64,000 nucleotides of DNA, taken from NCBI GenBank assembly GCA_036489765.1, contig DASXFE010000096.1:1-64000 (forward strand), given 5' to 3'. The position numbers were made by a program, and so were the translations under genes. The notes under the pieces were generated by a model, which saw nothing but the letters and a program-made list of their open reading frames with translations, had not been told where the DNA came from and ran no database searches. This DNA comes from DATARH01 sp036489765 (GTDB taxonomy: Bacteria; Pseudomonadota; Alphaproteobacteria; ATCC43930; CGMCC-115725). Positions 15,121-23,451 of this stretch are shown here, one piece after another; position 1 is the first letter of the stretch, and the number at the start of each line of letters is the position of its first letter.

Positions 15121-16881
15121 ATGTCGGCCGAGCCGATCTGTGGAGCGGATATCGTCATCAAAGCCTTGGCGGACCAGGGCGTCGATGTCGTATTCGGGTA
15201 TCCCGGCGGCGCCGTTCTGCCGATCTACGACTCGCTCTTCAAGCAGAATAACCTCCGCCACATCCTGGTGCGGCAGGAGGGCGGGGCGGTGCATGCGGCC
15301 GAAGGCTACGCGCGGTCGACCGGCAGGGTCGGCGTCGTGCTGGTGACGAGCGGCCCGGGCGCGACCAACACCGTCACCGGCCTCACCGACGCGCTGATGG
15401 ACTCGGTCCCCGTGGTGTGCCTGACCGGGCAGGTACCGACGCACCTCATCGGCAACGACGCCTTTCAGGAGGCCGACACGACCGGCATCACCCGGCCGTG
15501 CACCAAGCACAATTACCTGGTCAAGGACGTGAATGACCTCGCGCGCGTCATGCACGAGGCCTTTTACGTCGCGAAAAGCGGCCGGCCCGGCCCGGTCGTG
15601 GTCGATTTGCCGAAGGACGTGCTGTTTGCGATGGGACAGTACGCCGGGCCCGAGCAGGGGCGGCACAAGACCTATCGCCCGCAACTCGACGCCGACCCGG
15701 CGCGGATTGAGGAGGCGGCGGCGCTGATCGCAGCGGCGAAAAAGCCGCTCTTCTACGGCGGCGGCGGCATCGTCAACTCCGGGGCCGAGGCCTGTGCGCG
15801 GTTCACCGAACTGGTGCGGCTGGTCGATGCGCCGTGCACGCTGACCCTGATGGGGCTCGGGGCGTTCCCGGCGAGCGACCCGCATTTCCTCGGCATGGTC
15901 GGAATGCACGGGCTCTACGAGTCGAACATGGCGATGCACGATTGCGATCTGATGATCGCGGTCGGCTCGCGTTTCGACGACCGGGTGACGGGGCGGCTCA
16001 ATGCCTTTGCGCCGAACTCGAAGAAGATCCACATCGATATCGATCCGTCGTCCCTGAACAAGAACGTGCGCGTCGACGTGCCGCTGCTTGGCGATTGCGG
16101 CAAGGTGCTGACGGCGCTCACGGCGGCGGTGAAGAAGCAGAAAAAGGGCGACAGCGCTGCGCGCAAGGCGTGGTGGGCCGAGATCGGCCAATGGCGGAGC
16201 CGCGATTGCCTCCGCTACGACCCCTCGAAGAAGGACGTCATCAAGCCGCAATACGCGCTCGAACGCCTTTATGAGCTCACCAAAGGCCGCAACCCGTTCA
16301 TCACGACCGAGGTCGGCCAGCACCAGATGTGGGCGGCCCAGTTCTTCAAGTTCGACGAGCCGTTCCACTGGATGACCTCGGGCGGCCTCGGCACGATGGG
16401 GTACGGGCTGCCGGCGGCGATGGGGGTGCAGGTCGGGCATCCGGACGCGCTCGTCATCGATATCGCCGGCGAGGCATCGATCCTGATGAACATCCAGGAG
16501 ATGTCGACGATCGCGCAGTACCGCCTGCCGGTGAAGGCGTTCATCCTCAACAACCAGTACATGGGGATGGTGCGCCAGTGGCAGGAATTGCTGCATGGCG
16601 GCCGCTATTCGGAAAGCTACACGGCGGCGCTCCCCGATTTCGTCAAGCTCGCCGATGCGTTCGGCGGCAAGGGCGCGCGGGTCACCAAGCCGGCCGAACT
16701 CGACGACGCGATCCGCGCGATGCTCGACCATCCGGGTGCCTTTGTGCTCGATGTTGCGGTCGACGAGATGGAGAACTGCTTCCCGATGATCCCGTCGGGC
16801 GCCGCCCACAACGAAATGCTGCTCGGCCCGGCCGACAGGGCGGAGAAGGCGGTCTCGGAAGAAGGCATGGTGCTGGTGTAG
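15121..16881 (+). CDS. ilvB: Acetolactate synthase, large (catalytic) subunit
   Basis: Thiamine-diphosphate enzyme for the first common step of valine, leucine and isoleucine synthesis. The 586-residue protein has the catalytic glutamate in VRQEGGAVHAAEGYAR and the FAD-binding central domain (GSRFDDRVTGR). The ThDP/Mg site is DIAGEASILMN, continuing to NNQYMGMVRQWQE. That site reads GEAS, where the common text is GDGSF/GDAS. I chose the ATG at 15121, which has GGAGAGG 4 bases upstream, over the ATG at 15109 that overlaps that site. ilvN begins 2 bases after its stop. Confidence 0.95.
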   Translation: MSAEPICGADIVIKALADQGVDVVFGYPGGAVLPIYDSLFKQNNLRHILVRQEGGAVHAAEGYARSTGRVGVVLVTSGPGATNTVTGLTDALMDSVPVVCLTGQVPTHLIGNDAFQEADTTGITRPCTKHNYLVKDVNDLARVMHEAFYVAKSGRPGPVVVDLPKDVLFAMGQYAGPEQGRHKTYRPQLDADPARIEEAAALIAAAKKPLFYGGGGIVNSGAEACARFTELVRLVDAPCTLTLMGLGAFPASDPHFLGMVGMHGLYESNMAMHDCDLMIAVGSRFDDRVTGRLNAFAPNSKKIHIDIDPSSLNKNVRVDVPLLGDCGKVLTALTAAVKKQKKGDSAARKAWWAEIGQWRSRDCLRYDPSKKDVIKPQYALERLYELTKGRNPFITTEVGQHQMWAAQFFKFDEPFHWMTSGGLGTMGYGLPAAMGVQVGHPDALVIDIAGEASILMNIQEMSTIAQYRLPVKAFILNNQYMGMVRQWQELLHGGRYSESYTAALPDFVKLADAFGGKGARVTKPAELDDAIRAMLDHPGAFVLDVAVDEMENCFPMIPSGAAHNEMLLGPADRAEKAVSEEGMVLV

Positions 16882-16883
16882 CC

Positions 16884-17390
16884 ATGCGCGACGATATCCA
16901 ACGCCATACGATTGCCGTGCTCGTCGATAACGAGCCCGGCGTGCTGGCGCGCGTGATCGGGCTCTTTTCCGGACGCGGCTACAATATCGAAAGCCTGACC
17001 GTCGCCGAGGTCGACCGGTCCAACCGGCTGTCGCGGATCACGATCGTGACCTCGGGCACGCCGATGATCATCGAGCAGATCAAGGCGCAGCTGTCGCGCC
17101 TCGTCCCGGTGCACAAGATCCACGACCTGACCGACGAGGGCCCGCATGTCGAGCGCGAGATGGCGCTGATCAAGGTGGTCGGCGGCGGCGAGGCGCGGGT
17201 GGAAAGCTTGCGGCTGGCCGATGTCTTTCGCGCCCGCGTCGTCGACTCGACGACCGGGAGTTTCGTCTTCGAATTGACCGGCTCGGCCGAGAAGCTCGAC
17301 GCCTTTATCACGCTGATGGAGCCGCTGGGCCTCGCCGAGGTCTCGCGCACCGGTGCCGCCGCGATCGCGCGCGGGCCCGGTAGTTTTTGA
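16884..17390 (+). CDS. ilvN: Acetolactate synthase, small (regulatory) subunit
   Basis: A 168-residue regulatory subunit that stimulates IlvB and confers valine feedback inhibition. An N-terminal ACT domain is clear (HTIAVLVDNEPGVLARVIGLFSGRGYNIESL), followed by the second ACT-like ALS_ss_C domain with REMALIKV and RARVVDSTTGSFVFELTG. The ATG lies 2 bases after the ilvB stop and the gene is followed by ilvC after 12 bases, so the three form one operon. Confidence 0.95.
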   Translation: MRDDIQRHTIAVLVDNEPGVLARVIGLFSGRGYNIESLTVAEVDRSNRLSRITIVTSGTPMIIEQIKAQLSRLVPVHKIHDLTDEGPHVEREMALIKVVGGGEARVESLRLADVFRARVVDSTTGSFVFELTGSAEKLDAFITLMEPLGLAEVSRTGAAAIARGPGSF

Positions 17391-17402
17391 GAGGAGAGAG
17401 GG

Positions 17403-18422
17403 ATGCGCGTTTATTACGACCGCGATGCGGATGTGAATTTGATCAAGGCCAAGAAGGTCGCGGTGATCGGATACGGCAGCCAGGGCAACGCGCACGCGAA
17501 CAATCTGCGCGACAGCGGCGTCAAGGAAGTCGTCGTCGCGCTCCGCCCCGGCTCGACCTCGGCGCAAAAGGCCGAGACGGCCGGGCTCAAGGTGATGACC
17601 CCCGGCGATGCCGCGAAATGGGCCGATGTCGTGATGGTGCTGGCGCCCGACGAATTGCAGGCCGCGCTCTACAACAGCGACATTCGCCCGAACATGCGCG
17701 AGGGGACCGCGCTCGCCTTTGCCCATGGGCTCAGCATCCATTTCCGCCTGATCGAGCCGCGGCCCGACATGGACGTCTTCATGATCGCGCCGAAGGGGCC
17801 GGGGCACACGGTGCGGTCCGAATACCAGCGGGGCGGTGGGGTGCCGTGCCTCGTCGCGGTCGAGCAGAACCCATCGGGGAACGCGCTCGAGATCGCCCTC
17901 TCCTATGCAAGCGCAATCGGCGGCGGCCGCGCCGGCGTCATCGAGACCAGCTTCCGCGAGGAATGCGAGACCGACCTCTTTGGCGAGCAGTCTGTCCTAT
18001 GCGGTGGACTAACCTCGCTGATCGTGGCCGGATATGAGACTTTGGTTGAAGCCGGGTATGCGCCGGAAATGGCGTATTTCGAATGCCTTCACGAGGTAAA
18101 GCTCATCGTCGACCTGATCTACGAGGGCGGCATAGCCAATATGCGGTACTCGATCTCCAACACCGCCGAGTACGGCGACTACTCGCGCGGGCCGCGGGTC
18201 ATCGACGAGCATGTGAAGGCCGAGATGAAGCGGATCCTCGGCGAGATCCAATCCGGCCGCTTCGCTCGCGAATGGGTTCTCGAAAACGCCGCCGGGCAGG
18301 CGAGCTTCAAAGCCCTGCGGCGCCGCGCCGCCGAGCACGACATCGAAAAGGTCGGCGAGCGTCTTCGCGCGATGATGCCCTGGATCAAGCAGAACGCGCT
18401 GGTCGACCGCACGCGGAATTAG
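17403..18422 (+). CDS. ilvC: Ketol-acid reductoisomerase
   Basis: Second common enzyme of branched-chain amino acid synthesis (NADPH, Mg2+). The 339-residue class I protein has the Rossmann motif GYGSQGNAHANNLRDSG at residues 24-40, the phosphate-binding RPGSTSAQKA loop, APKGPGHTVR, and the knotted C-terminal domain with FREECETDLFGEQ and YSISNTAEYGDY. It follows ilvN by 12 bases with GAGAGGG as Shine-Dalgarno. The stretch around 17990-18110 uses more A/T-ending codons than its surroundings. Confidence 0.96.
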   Translation: MRVYYDRDADVNLIKAKKVAVIGYGSQGNAHANNLRDSGVKEVVVALRPGSTSAQKAETAGLKVMTPGDAAKWADVVMVLAPDELQAALYNSDIRPNMREGTALAFAHGLSIHFRLIEPRPDMDVFMIAPKGPGHTVRSEYQRGGGVPCLVAVEQNPSGNALEIALSYASAIGGGRAGVIETSFREECETDLFGEQSVLCGGLTSLIVAGYETLVEAGYAPEMAYFECLHEVKLIVDLIYEGGIANMRYSISNTAEYGDYSRGPRVIDEHVKAEMKRILGEIQSGRFAREWVLENAAGQASFKALRRRAAEHDIEKVGERLRAMMPWIKQNALVDRTRN

Positions 18423-18439
18423 CCGCCGGGCGCGAAGCG

Positions 18440-19885
18440 TTGCCGCGCAGCCGCCGAAAGCTCCGCGTCCTCCATGTCGCGGCCGAGATCTATCCGTGGG
18501 TCAAAACGGGCGGGCTCGGCGATGTGATTGCGGCGCTCCCGGCGGCACTAGCCGCCGCGGGCGCGGATTTGCGGCTGTGTCTGCCGGGGTTGCCGGCACT
18601 GCTCGACGCCGCGCGCGAGAACGAGGTCGTCCGGCTCGCGACGCCGTTCGCCGTCGAGCGGGTCCGGATCGGGCTCGCGCGTCTGCCGGGGCAGCCGCCG
18701 GCCTATATCGTCGATCATCCGGCTTTCTTTGATCGGCCGGGCGGGCCTTATGGCGGGCCCGACGGCGAGTTTCCGGACAATCACCGCCGCTTTGCGCTGC
18801 TCGGCTGGGTTGCGGCGGCGCTGGCGGAGGGGGCCGACCCGGGCTGGCGGCCGCAGATCCTTCACGGTCACGACTGGCATGCCGGGCTCGCGCCGGCTTA
18901 CCTGAAGGCGCGGGGCAGCGCGGTGCCGAGCGTCTTTACGGTTCACAACCTCGCCTACCACGGTCTCTTCCCGGCCGCTCGTTTCGCCGACCTGGCGCTG
19001 CCGCCCGAATTCTTCGCGATCGACGGGGTCGAGTTCTACGGCGACCTGTCGCTGATGAAATCCGGGCTCTTCTATGCCGACCAGCTGACTACGGTCAGCC
19101 CAACCTATGCCGCCGAGATCCTGACGCCGCGCTACGGCGCCAATTTCGACGGGCTGCTTCAGGCTCGCGCCGGGGTGTTGCGCGGCATTCTCAACGGGGT
19201 CGACCCGACGGTGTGGAACCCGGCGGCGGATGCGGCCCTGCCGCGCGGCTACGGGGTCGACGATGCCGAGGCGGGGAAGGCGGTAGCAAAGGCGGAATTG
19301 CAGCGGCGGATGGGCTTGGCCGAAGACGCGACGGCACCGCTTTTCGCGACCGTCACCCGGCTCACCCCCCAAAAGGGCATGGATCTGCTGCTGGCGGCGT
19401 TGCCGGGTTTGATCGAGCTCGGCGGCCAGTTCGCCCTGCTCGGAAATGGCGATCGCGATCTCGAGGAGGGGTTTGCGGCGGCGGCCTTGGCCGAGCCGGG
19501 GCGGGTCGCGGCGGCGCTGCGCTATGATGAGGGGTTGGCGCGGCTGATCTATGCCGGCGCCGATGTGATCGCCGTGCCGTCGCGGTTCGAGCCGTGCGGG
19601 TTGGCCCAGCTTTACGCCTTGCGCTACGGCGCGCTGCCGCTCGTGCGGCGGACCGGTGGGCTCGCCGATACGGTCGTCGATGCCGACGACGACACCGCGA
19701 CCGGGTTTGCCTTTGACGACGAAACCGCGGAGGCGCTGCTGGGCGCGGCCGCGCGCGCGTTCGCCGTTTACCGCGATCCGGCACGGTGGCGCGGGATGGT
19801 GTGGCAGGCGATGACCCGGGACTTCAGCTGGGCCGCGGCGGCGCGGGAGTACCTGACGCTTTACCGCGAACTGGCCCCGACTTAA
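18440..19885 (+). CDS. glgA: Glycogen synthase (ADP-glucose type, GT5)
   Basis: Transfers glucose from ADP-glucose to glycogen. The 481-residue protein has the GT5 N-terminal motif EIYPWVKTGGLGDV (with the K-T-G-G-L ADP-glucose loop), LHGHDWHAGLAPAYL, NGVDPTVWNPAAD, VTRLTPQKGMDLLL, and the C-terminal PSRFEPCGLAQLYALRYG. The start is the TTG at 18440, 17 bases after the ilvC stop. The open frame upstream lies inside ilvC and is spurious. No other glycogen gene is nearby, so its position behind ilvC looks incidental. Confidence 0.93.
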   Translation: MPRSRRKLRVLHVAAEIYPWVKTGGLGDVIAALPAALAAAGADLRLCLPGLPALLDAARENEVVRLATPFAVERVRIGLARLPGQPPAYIVDHPAFFDRPGGPYGGPDGEFPDNHRRFALLGWVAAALAEGADPGWRPQILHGHDWHAGLAPAYLKARGSAVPSVFTVHNLAYHGLFPAARFADLALPPEFFAIDGVEFYGDLSLMKSGLFYADQLTTVSPTYAAEILTPRYGANFDGLLQARAGVLRGILNGVDPTVWNPAADAALPRGYGVDDAEAGKAVAKAELQRRMGLAEDATAPLFATVTRLTPQKGMDLLLAALPGLIELGGQFALLGNGDRDLEEGFAAAALAEPGRVAAALRYDEGLARLIYAGADVIAVPSRFEPCGLAQLYALRYGALPLVRRTGGLADTVVDADDDTATGFAFDDETAEALLGAAARAFAVYRDPARWRGMVWQAMTRDFSWAAAAREYLTLYRELAPT

Positions 19886-19911
19886 CCCGGTTTTAAGCCT
19901 GCCGTTCCAGC

Positions 19912-20886
19912 ATGGCTGGAATGGCCGTGCTCGACTCCGTTATCGCTCCGCTCCGCCGCACCCGTACGGTTCCGGCAGTGGAGGCGGCTGATATCGCCGT
20001 GCTGATCCCCTGCTACAACGAAGAGGCGGCGGTCGGGCGGGTCGTCAGCGGCTTTCGCGCCGCCCTGCCCGAAGCGCGCATCTACGTTTACGACAACAAC
20101 TCGAGCGACCGCACCGCCGCGGTCGGTCGCGAGGCCGGGGCGATCGTTCGCCGCGAGCGGCTGCAAGGCAAGGGTAACGTCGTCACCCGGATGTTCGCCG
20201 ATGTCGACGCCGATGTTTACGTGCTCGTCGACGGCGACGGCACCTATGCGCCCGAGGTCGCGCCCGACCTCGTCTTGCACCTGCTCGAAAATCACCTCGA
20301 CTTCGTCAACGGGCTGCGCAGCGGGGGCCACGAGCGACGCGGCCACCGGTTCGGCAACCGCCTGTTCAACCGGATCGTCGGCCGCCTGTTCGGCAACGGG
20401 TTCGACGACATGCTGTCGGGGTACAAGGTGTTCTCGCGGCGCTTCGTCAAATCGTTTCCGGCGCTGGCCACCGGGTTCGAGATCGAGACCGAGCTGACCG
20501 TGCACGCGCTGCGGCTGCGCATGCCGGTCGCGGAGCTGCCCACGCCCTATGCGAGCCGCCCTGCCGCGGAGAGCAAGCTGCGTACCGTACGCGACGGGTT
20601 CAAGATATCTCGGGCGATCGTGCAGCTCGTAAAGGGCGAGCGGCCGCTGGCCTTCTTCGGGTTCGGCGCGCTCGCGCTGATGGCGGTGTCGCTGGGGCTC
20701 GCCGCGCCGATCGCCCTGACCTATGTCGAGACCGGCCTCGTGCCGCGGTTGCCGACGGCGATGCTGGCGATGGGGACCATGCTGCTGGCGTTTCTGTCGC
20801 TCGCCAGCGGCTTCGTGCTCGATACGGTGACGCGCGGCCGCACCGAGCTGCGGCGCCTGTTCTATCTCGGCCTGCCGCCGCCATGA
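19912..20886 (+). CDS. Family 2 glycosyltransferase with C-terminal membrane helices
   Basis: A 324-residue GT-A glycosyltransferase resembling dolichyl/undecaprenyl-phosphate sugar transferases. VLIPCYNEEAAVGRVV opens the domain. The DNNSSDRT motif, the metal-binding VDGDGTY and the SGYKVFSRRFVKSFPA region follow in order. Two hydrophobic segments (about residues 244-268 and 282-304) anchor the C-terminus. Its stop overlaps the next ATG (ATGA), starting a three-gene operon with a methyltransferase and a polytopic protein. This suggests envelope or lipid-linked sugar modification. The sugar is unknown. Confidence 0.87.
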   Translation: MAGMAVLDSVIAPLRRTRTVPAVEAADIAVLIPCYNEEAAVGRVVSGFRAALPEARIYVYDNNSSDRTAAVGREAGAIVRRERLQGKGNVVTRMFADVDADVYVLVDGDGTYAPEVAPDLVLHLLENHLDFVNGLRSGGHERRGHRFGNRLFNRIVGRLFGNGFDDMLSGYKVFSRRFVKSFPALATGFEIETELTVHALRLRMPVAELPTPYASRPAAESKLRTVRDGFKISRAIVQLVKGERPLAFFGFGALALMAVSLGLAAPIALTYVETGLVPRLPTAMLAMGTMLLAFLSLASGFVLDTVTRGRTELRRLFYLGLPPP

Positions 20887-21569
20887 CCGATGTCGCCCCC
20901 TACTCGGGGACCGACAACCTCGAGATCATGGAGGGGGCGGTGCGCTACAACGCGTTTCTGCGCGGGTTGGTCGCCGCTCGGGCAAGCACGGACGATGCGA
21001 TCCTCGATTTCGGGGCCGGGGCCGGCACGCTGGCGCGACCCTTGGTGGACGCGGGCTACCGGGTGGCTTGCGTCGAGCCCGATGAGGGGTTGCGGGCGCG
21101 GCTGGCGTCATCGGGCCTGACCGCCTATCCCGAATTGCCCGACCAGGCCTTCGATCTGATCTATTCGTTCAACGTGCTCGAGCACATCGCGGATGACCGG
21201 GGCACCGTCGCGGCGCTGGGGGCGCGATTGCGGCCTGGCGGCACGCTGGTGATCTACGTGCCCGCATTCCCGATGCTGTTCGGCAGCATGGACCGAAAGG
21301 TCGGGCACCTGCGCCGGTATCGCCGCGACGAGTTGGCGGCGCTCGTGCGCGAGGCGGGGGTCAAGGTCGAGACGGCGGTTTATCGCGATTGCCTCGGCTT
21401 TTGCGCGGCGCTCATATTCCGCTTTTTCGGCAACGACTGCGGCGCGATCGATCCCGGCGGCCTCGTCGCCTATGACCGGTTTGTCTTTCCGCTCAGCCGA
21501 TGGCTCGACCGCTGGGCCGGCCGCTGGTTCGGCAAGAACCTGCTGGTCGTCGCGAAACGTAATGGCTAG
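20883..21569 (+). CDS. Class I SAM-dependent methyltransferase
   Basis: A 228-residue methyltransferase type 11/12 protein: motif I ILDFGAGAGTLARPLVDAGY, acidic VACVEPDEGLRARL, motif post-I FDLIYSFNVLEHIADD, and a LRPGGTLVIYVPAFP strand. The GSMDRKVGHLRRYRRDELAAL segment is typical of methyltransferases paired with family 2 glycosyltransferases. It overlaps the glycosyltransferase by 4 bases and the following membrane-protein gene by 8, so the three are translationally coupled. The likely substrate is a sugar or lipid intermediate of that pathway (inference). Confidence 0.87.
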   Translation: MTDVAPYSGTDNLEIMEGAVRYNAFLRGLVAARASTDDAILDFGAGAGTLARPLVDAGYRVACVEPDEGLRARLASSGLTAYPELPDQAFDLIYSFNVLEHIADDRGTVAALGARLRPGGTLVIYVPAFPMLFGSMDRKVGHLRRYRRDELAALVREAGVKVETAVYRDCLGFCAALIFRFFGNDCGAIDPGGLVAYDRFVFPLSRWLDRWAGRWFGKNLLVVAKRNG

Positions 21570-22917
21570 CGCCGTCTCGGAGGGCGTCGCCGGAAGCCGG
21601 CGTGTCCCGCCGCTCTGGTGGCTGCTGCCGGCCTGTGTCTGGTACGCGCTGCTCTTGTGCGCCGGGGGTGGCGGGCTGACGGCGCCGGTCCCGCACGGGC
21701 TCGTCTTCAACAGCATGGCGCTCCACCTGTTGCATGGGCAGTTCGATGTCGATCCGGCCGCGATCGGCGACGAGGGGTATCTGCGCGACGGGCTCGTCTA
21801 CGCCTATTTCGGCATCTTTCCGGCGCTGTCCCGGATGCTGCTTCTGCCGCTCGCCGAATTCGCGACGACCGATTTCACGCGGGTCGCGTGCCTGTCGGCG
21901 GTGGCGGTGATGGCGCTGTTCAAGGTGCTGTCGGTCGAGCTCGTCGCCCGGCGCGCGGCGGCGGCGAACGGCGCGCTTGTGACGCTGCTGCTCGTCGTCA
22001 TCCTGGCAGGCGGGGCGCAAATCGAGTTCCTGCGGCCGTCGATCTTTCAGGAGGTCGGGCTGTGGGCGGCCGCCTGGGCGGCGGTATTCGTCTATCTGTT
22101 CCTGCGCGGCTGGAGCGGCGACGCAGGATTCTCGCCGCGGCTGATGAGCGCGATGGCGGCGGTCGCGGGGATGTGCCTTTTGACGCGGGTGTCGACGGCG
22201 CTCGGGCTTTATCTGGCGCTCGGGTTCCTGTGGCTCGTCGTGGTTTGGCGCGATCGCCGCTGGCGCCAGGTGGCGCCGATCGCGATCCTTTTGGGCTTTG
22301 CCGCGATGGCCGGTGCGATCAACCTGGCGCGTTGGGGCAACCCGCTCGTCTTCGCCGACCTCAGCAGGGCATTGATCGGGGCGCGGTTCCCGGACCGGCT
22401 CGCGCGGCTCCATCGTTACGGCGAGTTCAATCTCGCCCGCTTGCCGTTCGGGCTCAGCTACTACCTGTTCCCGATCTGGGCGCTGCCGGAGCTGATCTGG
22501 ACGGGGTTTCGCGACCGCATGTTCGATTCGGTCGAGCTGCCGCCGGCGAGCTTCCTCGTCTCCGATCCGCTGCTCGTCGCGCTGGCGGTCTACGGCGCGA
22601 TCGACACGGCGCGGCGGCGCGACCGTCTGGTGCTGCCGGTGCTGCTCGGGTTTCTCGTGCCGATCGGGCTGATGCTGACGGCGATCAGCCTGACCTTTCG
22701 CTACCGGCTCGAATTCTATCCGTTTCTCGAGCTGGCCGCCTTTGTCGGGTTCGCCCATGTCGCCGGGATGCGACGCGGCTGGCTCGCGGTCGGCGCGGTC
22801 GTCAGCGTCGTCATGGCGCAGGCGATGTGGGTACTGACGATGCTGTCGCCGTTCGGGCCGGTGCAGAGCGTCGTCGGGCCGGCGGGAGTGGCCGCGTTCT
22901 ATCGCGGGCTCTTCTGA
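21562..22917 (+). CDS. Polytopic membrane protein, possible GT-C-like transferase
   Basis: A 451-residue integral membrane protein with about ten hydrophobic helices and a short periplasmic-type loop after the first (HGLVFNSMALHLLHGQFDVD). The overall pattern resembles membrane glycosyltransferases of the GT-C type that use lipid-linked sugars, but I see no decisive catalytic motif. Start is the ATG at 21562, overlapping the methyltransferase stop. It completes the glycosyltransferase-methyltransferase operon and is convergent with the cytochrome gene, 1 base apart. Confidence 0.8.
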   Translation: MASAVSEGVAGSRRVPPLWWLLPACVWYALLLCAGGGGLTAPVPHGLVFNSMALHLLHGQFDVDPAAIGDEGYLRDGLVYAYFGIFPALSRMLLLPLAEFATTDFTRVACLSAVAVMALFKVLSVELVARRAAAANGALVTLLLVVILAGGAQIEFLRPSIFQEVGLWAAAWAAVFVYLFLRGWSGDAGFSPRLMSAMAAVAGMCLLTRVSTALGLYLALGFLWLVVVWRDRRWRQVAPIAILLGFAAMAGAINLARWGNPLVFADLSRALIGARFPDRLARLHRYGEFNLARLPFGLSYYLFPIWALPELIWTGFRDRMFDSVELPPASFLVSDPLLVALAVYGAIDTARRRDRLVLPVLLGFLVPIGLMLTAISLTFRYRLEFYPFLELAAFVGFAHVAGMRRGWLAVGAVVSVVMAQAMWVLTMLSPFGPVQSVVGPAGVAAFYRGLF

Positions 22918-22918
22918 G

Positions 22919-23440
22919 TTATTTCAGCGAGTTGATATAGATCGCGAGCTGGTCGAGCGCGGTGGGCGAGAGATTGGTCGCGACCATGCCGGGGTTGTGG
23001 TGGAGCGCGTGCTCGACCTTGTGCGCGTTCCAGCCGCGCGCGTTCGCCATGTCGTGGAAAGATTTTGCCGTCTCGGTGCCGAAGAGATGGCACGAGGCGC
23101 AGAACTGATCCGAGACCGCCTTGCCCGGTGTGGCGGCGGGGTCGGGCGGTGGCGAGCACGGCAGCGACGGGTCTTCGCGGTTCCAGCGCTTGCACTCGCG
23201 GCTATAGACAAGCGCCAGGTACGACTGCACCGAGCGGTCGCGGCCGGCGGGATAGCTCTTCAGGTCATCGATCGCGCTGTGCAGGGCAGCGGCCTCGTTT
23301 GCGGTCAGCTCGGTGATGACGCCGCTGTTCGGGCCGATGCCGTATTTCCCCTTGAGGTACTGGAAGTCCTCTTGCGTCAGCGCCGACCCGCCCGCCGCGA
23401 GCAACAGCGCGGCCGTCGCCGCCGCCAAAATTCTCTTCAC
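22919..23440 (-). CDS. Exported c-type cytochrome
   Basis: A 173-residue periplasmic monoheme cytochrome. A signal peptide occupies residues 1-20 (MKRILAAATAALLLAAGGSA). The heme site CASCH is at residues 114-118, and Met152 (HHNPGMVATNLS) is a plausible axial ligand before the final helix ALDQLAIYINSLK. The start is the GTG at 23438-23440, with GGAGAG 6 bases upstream; the open frame extends further without a start signal. It is probably an electron carrier, partner unknown. The M81 peptidase gene ends 11 bases upstream on the same strand. Confidence 0.86.
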   Translation of the reverse strand: MKRILAAATAALLLAAGGSALTQEDFQYLKGKYGIGPNSGVITELTANEAAALHSAIDDLKSYPAGRDRSVQSYLALVYSRECKRWNREDPSLPCSPPPDPAATPGKAVSDQFCASCHLFGTETAKSFHDMANARGWNAHKVEHALHHNPGMVATNLSPTALDQLAIYINSLK

Positions 23441-23451
23441 GGGTCTCTCCG

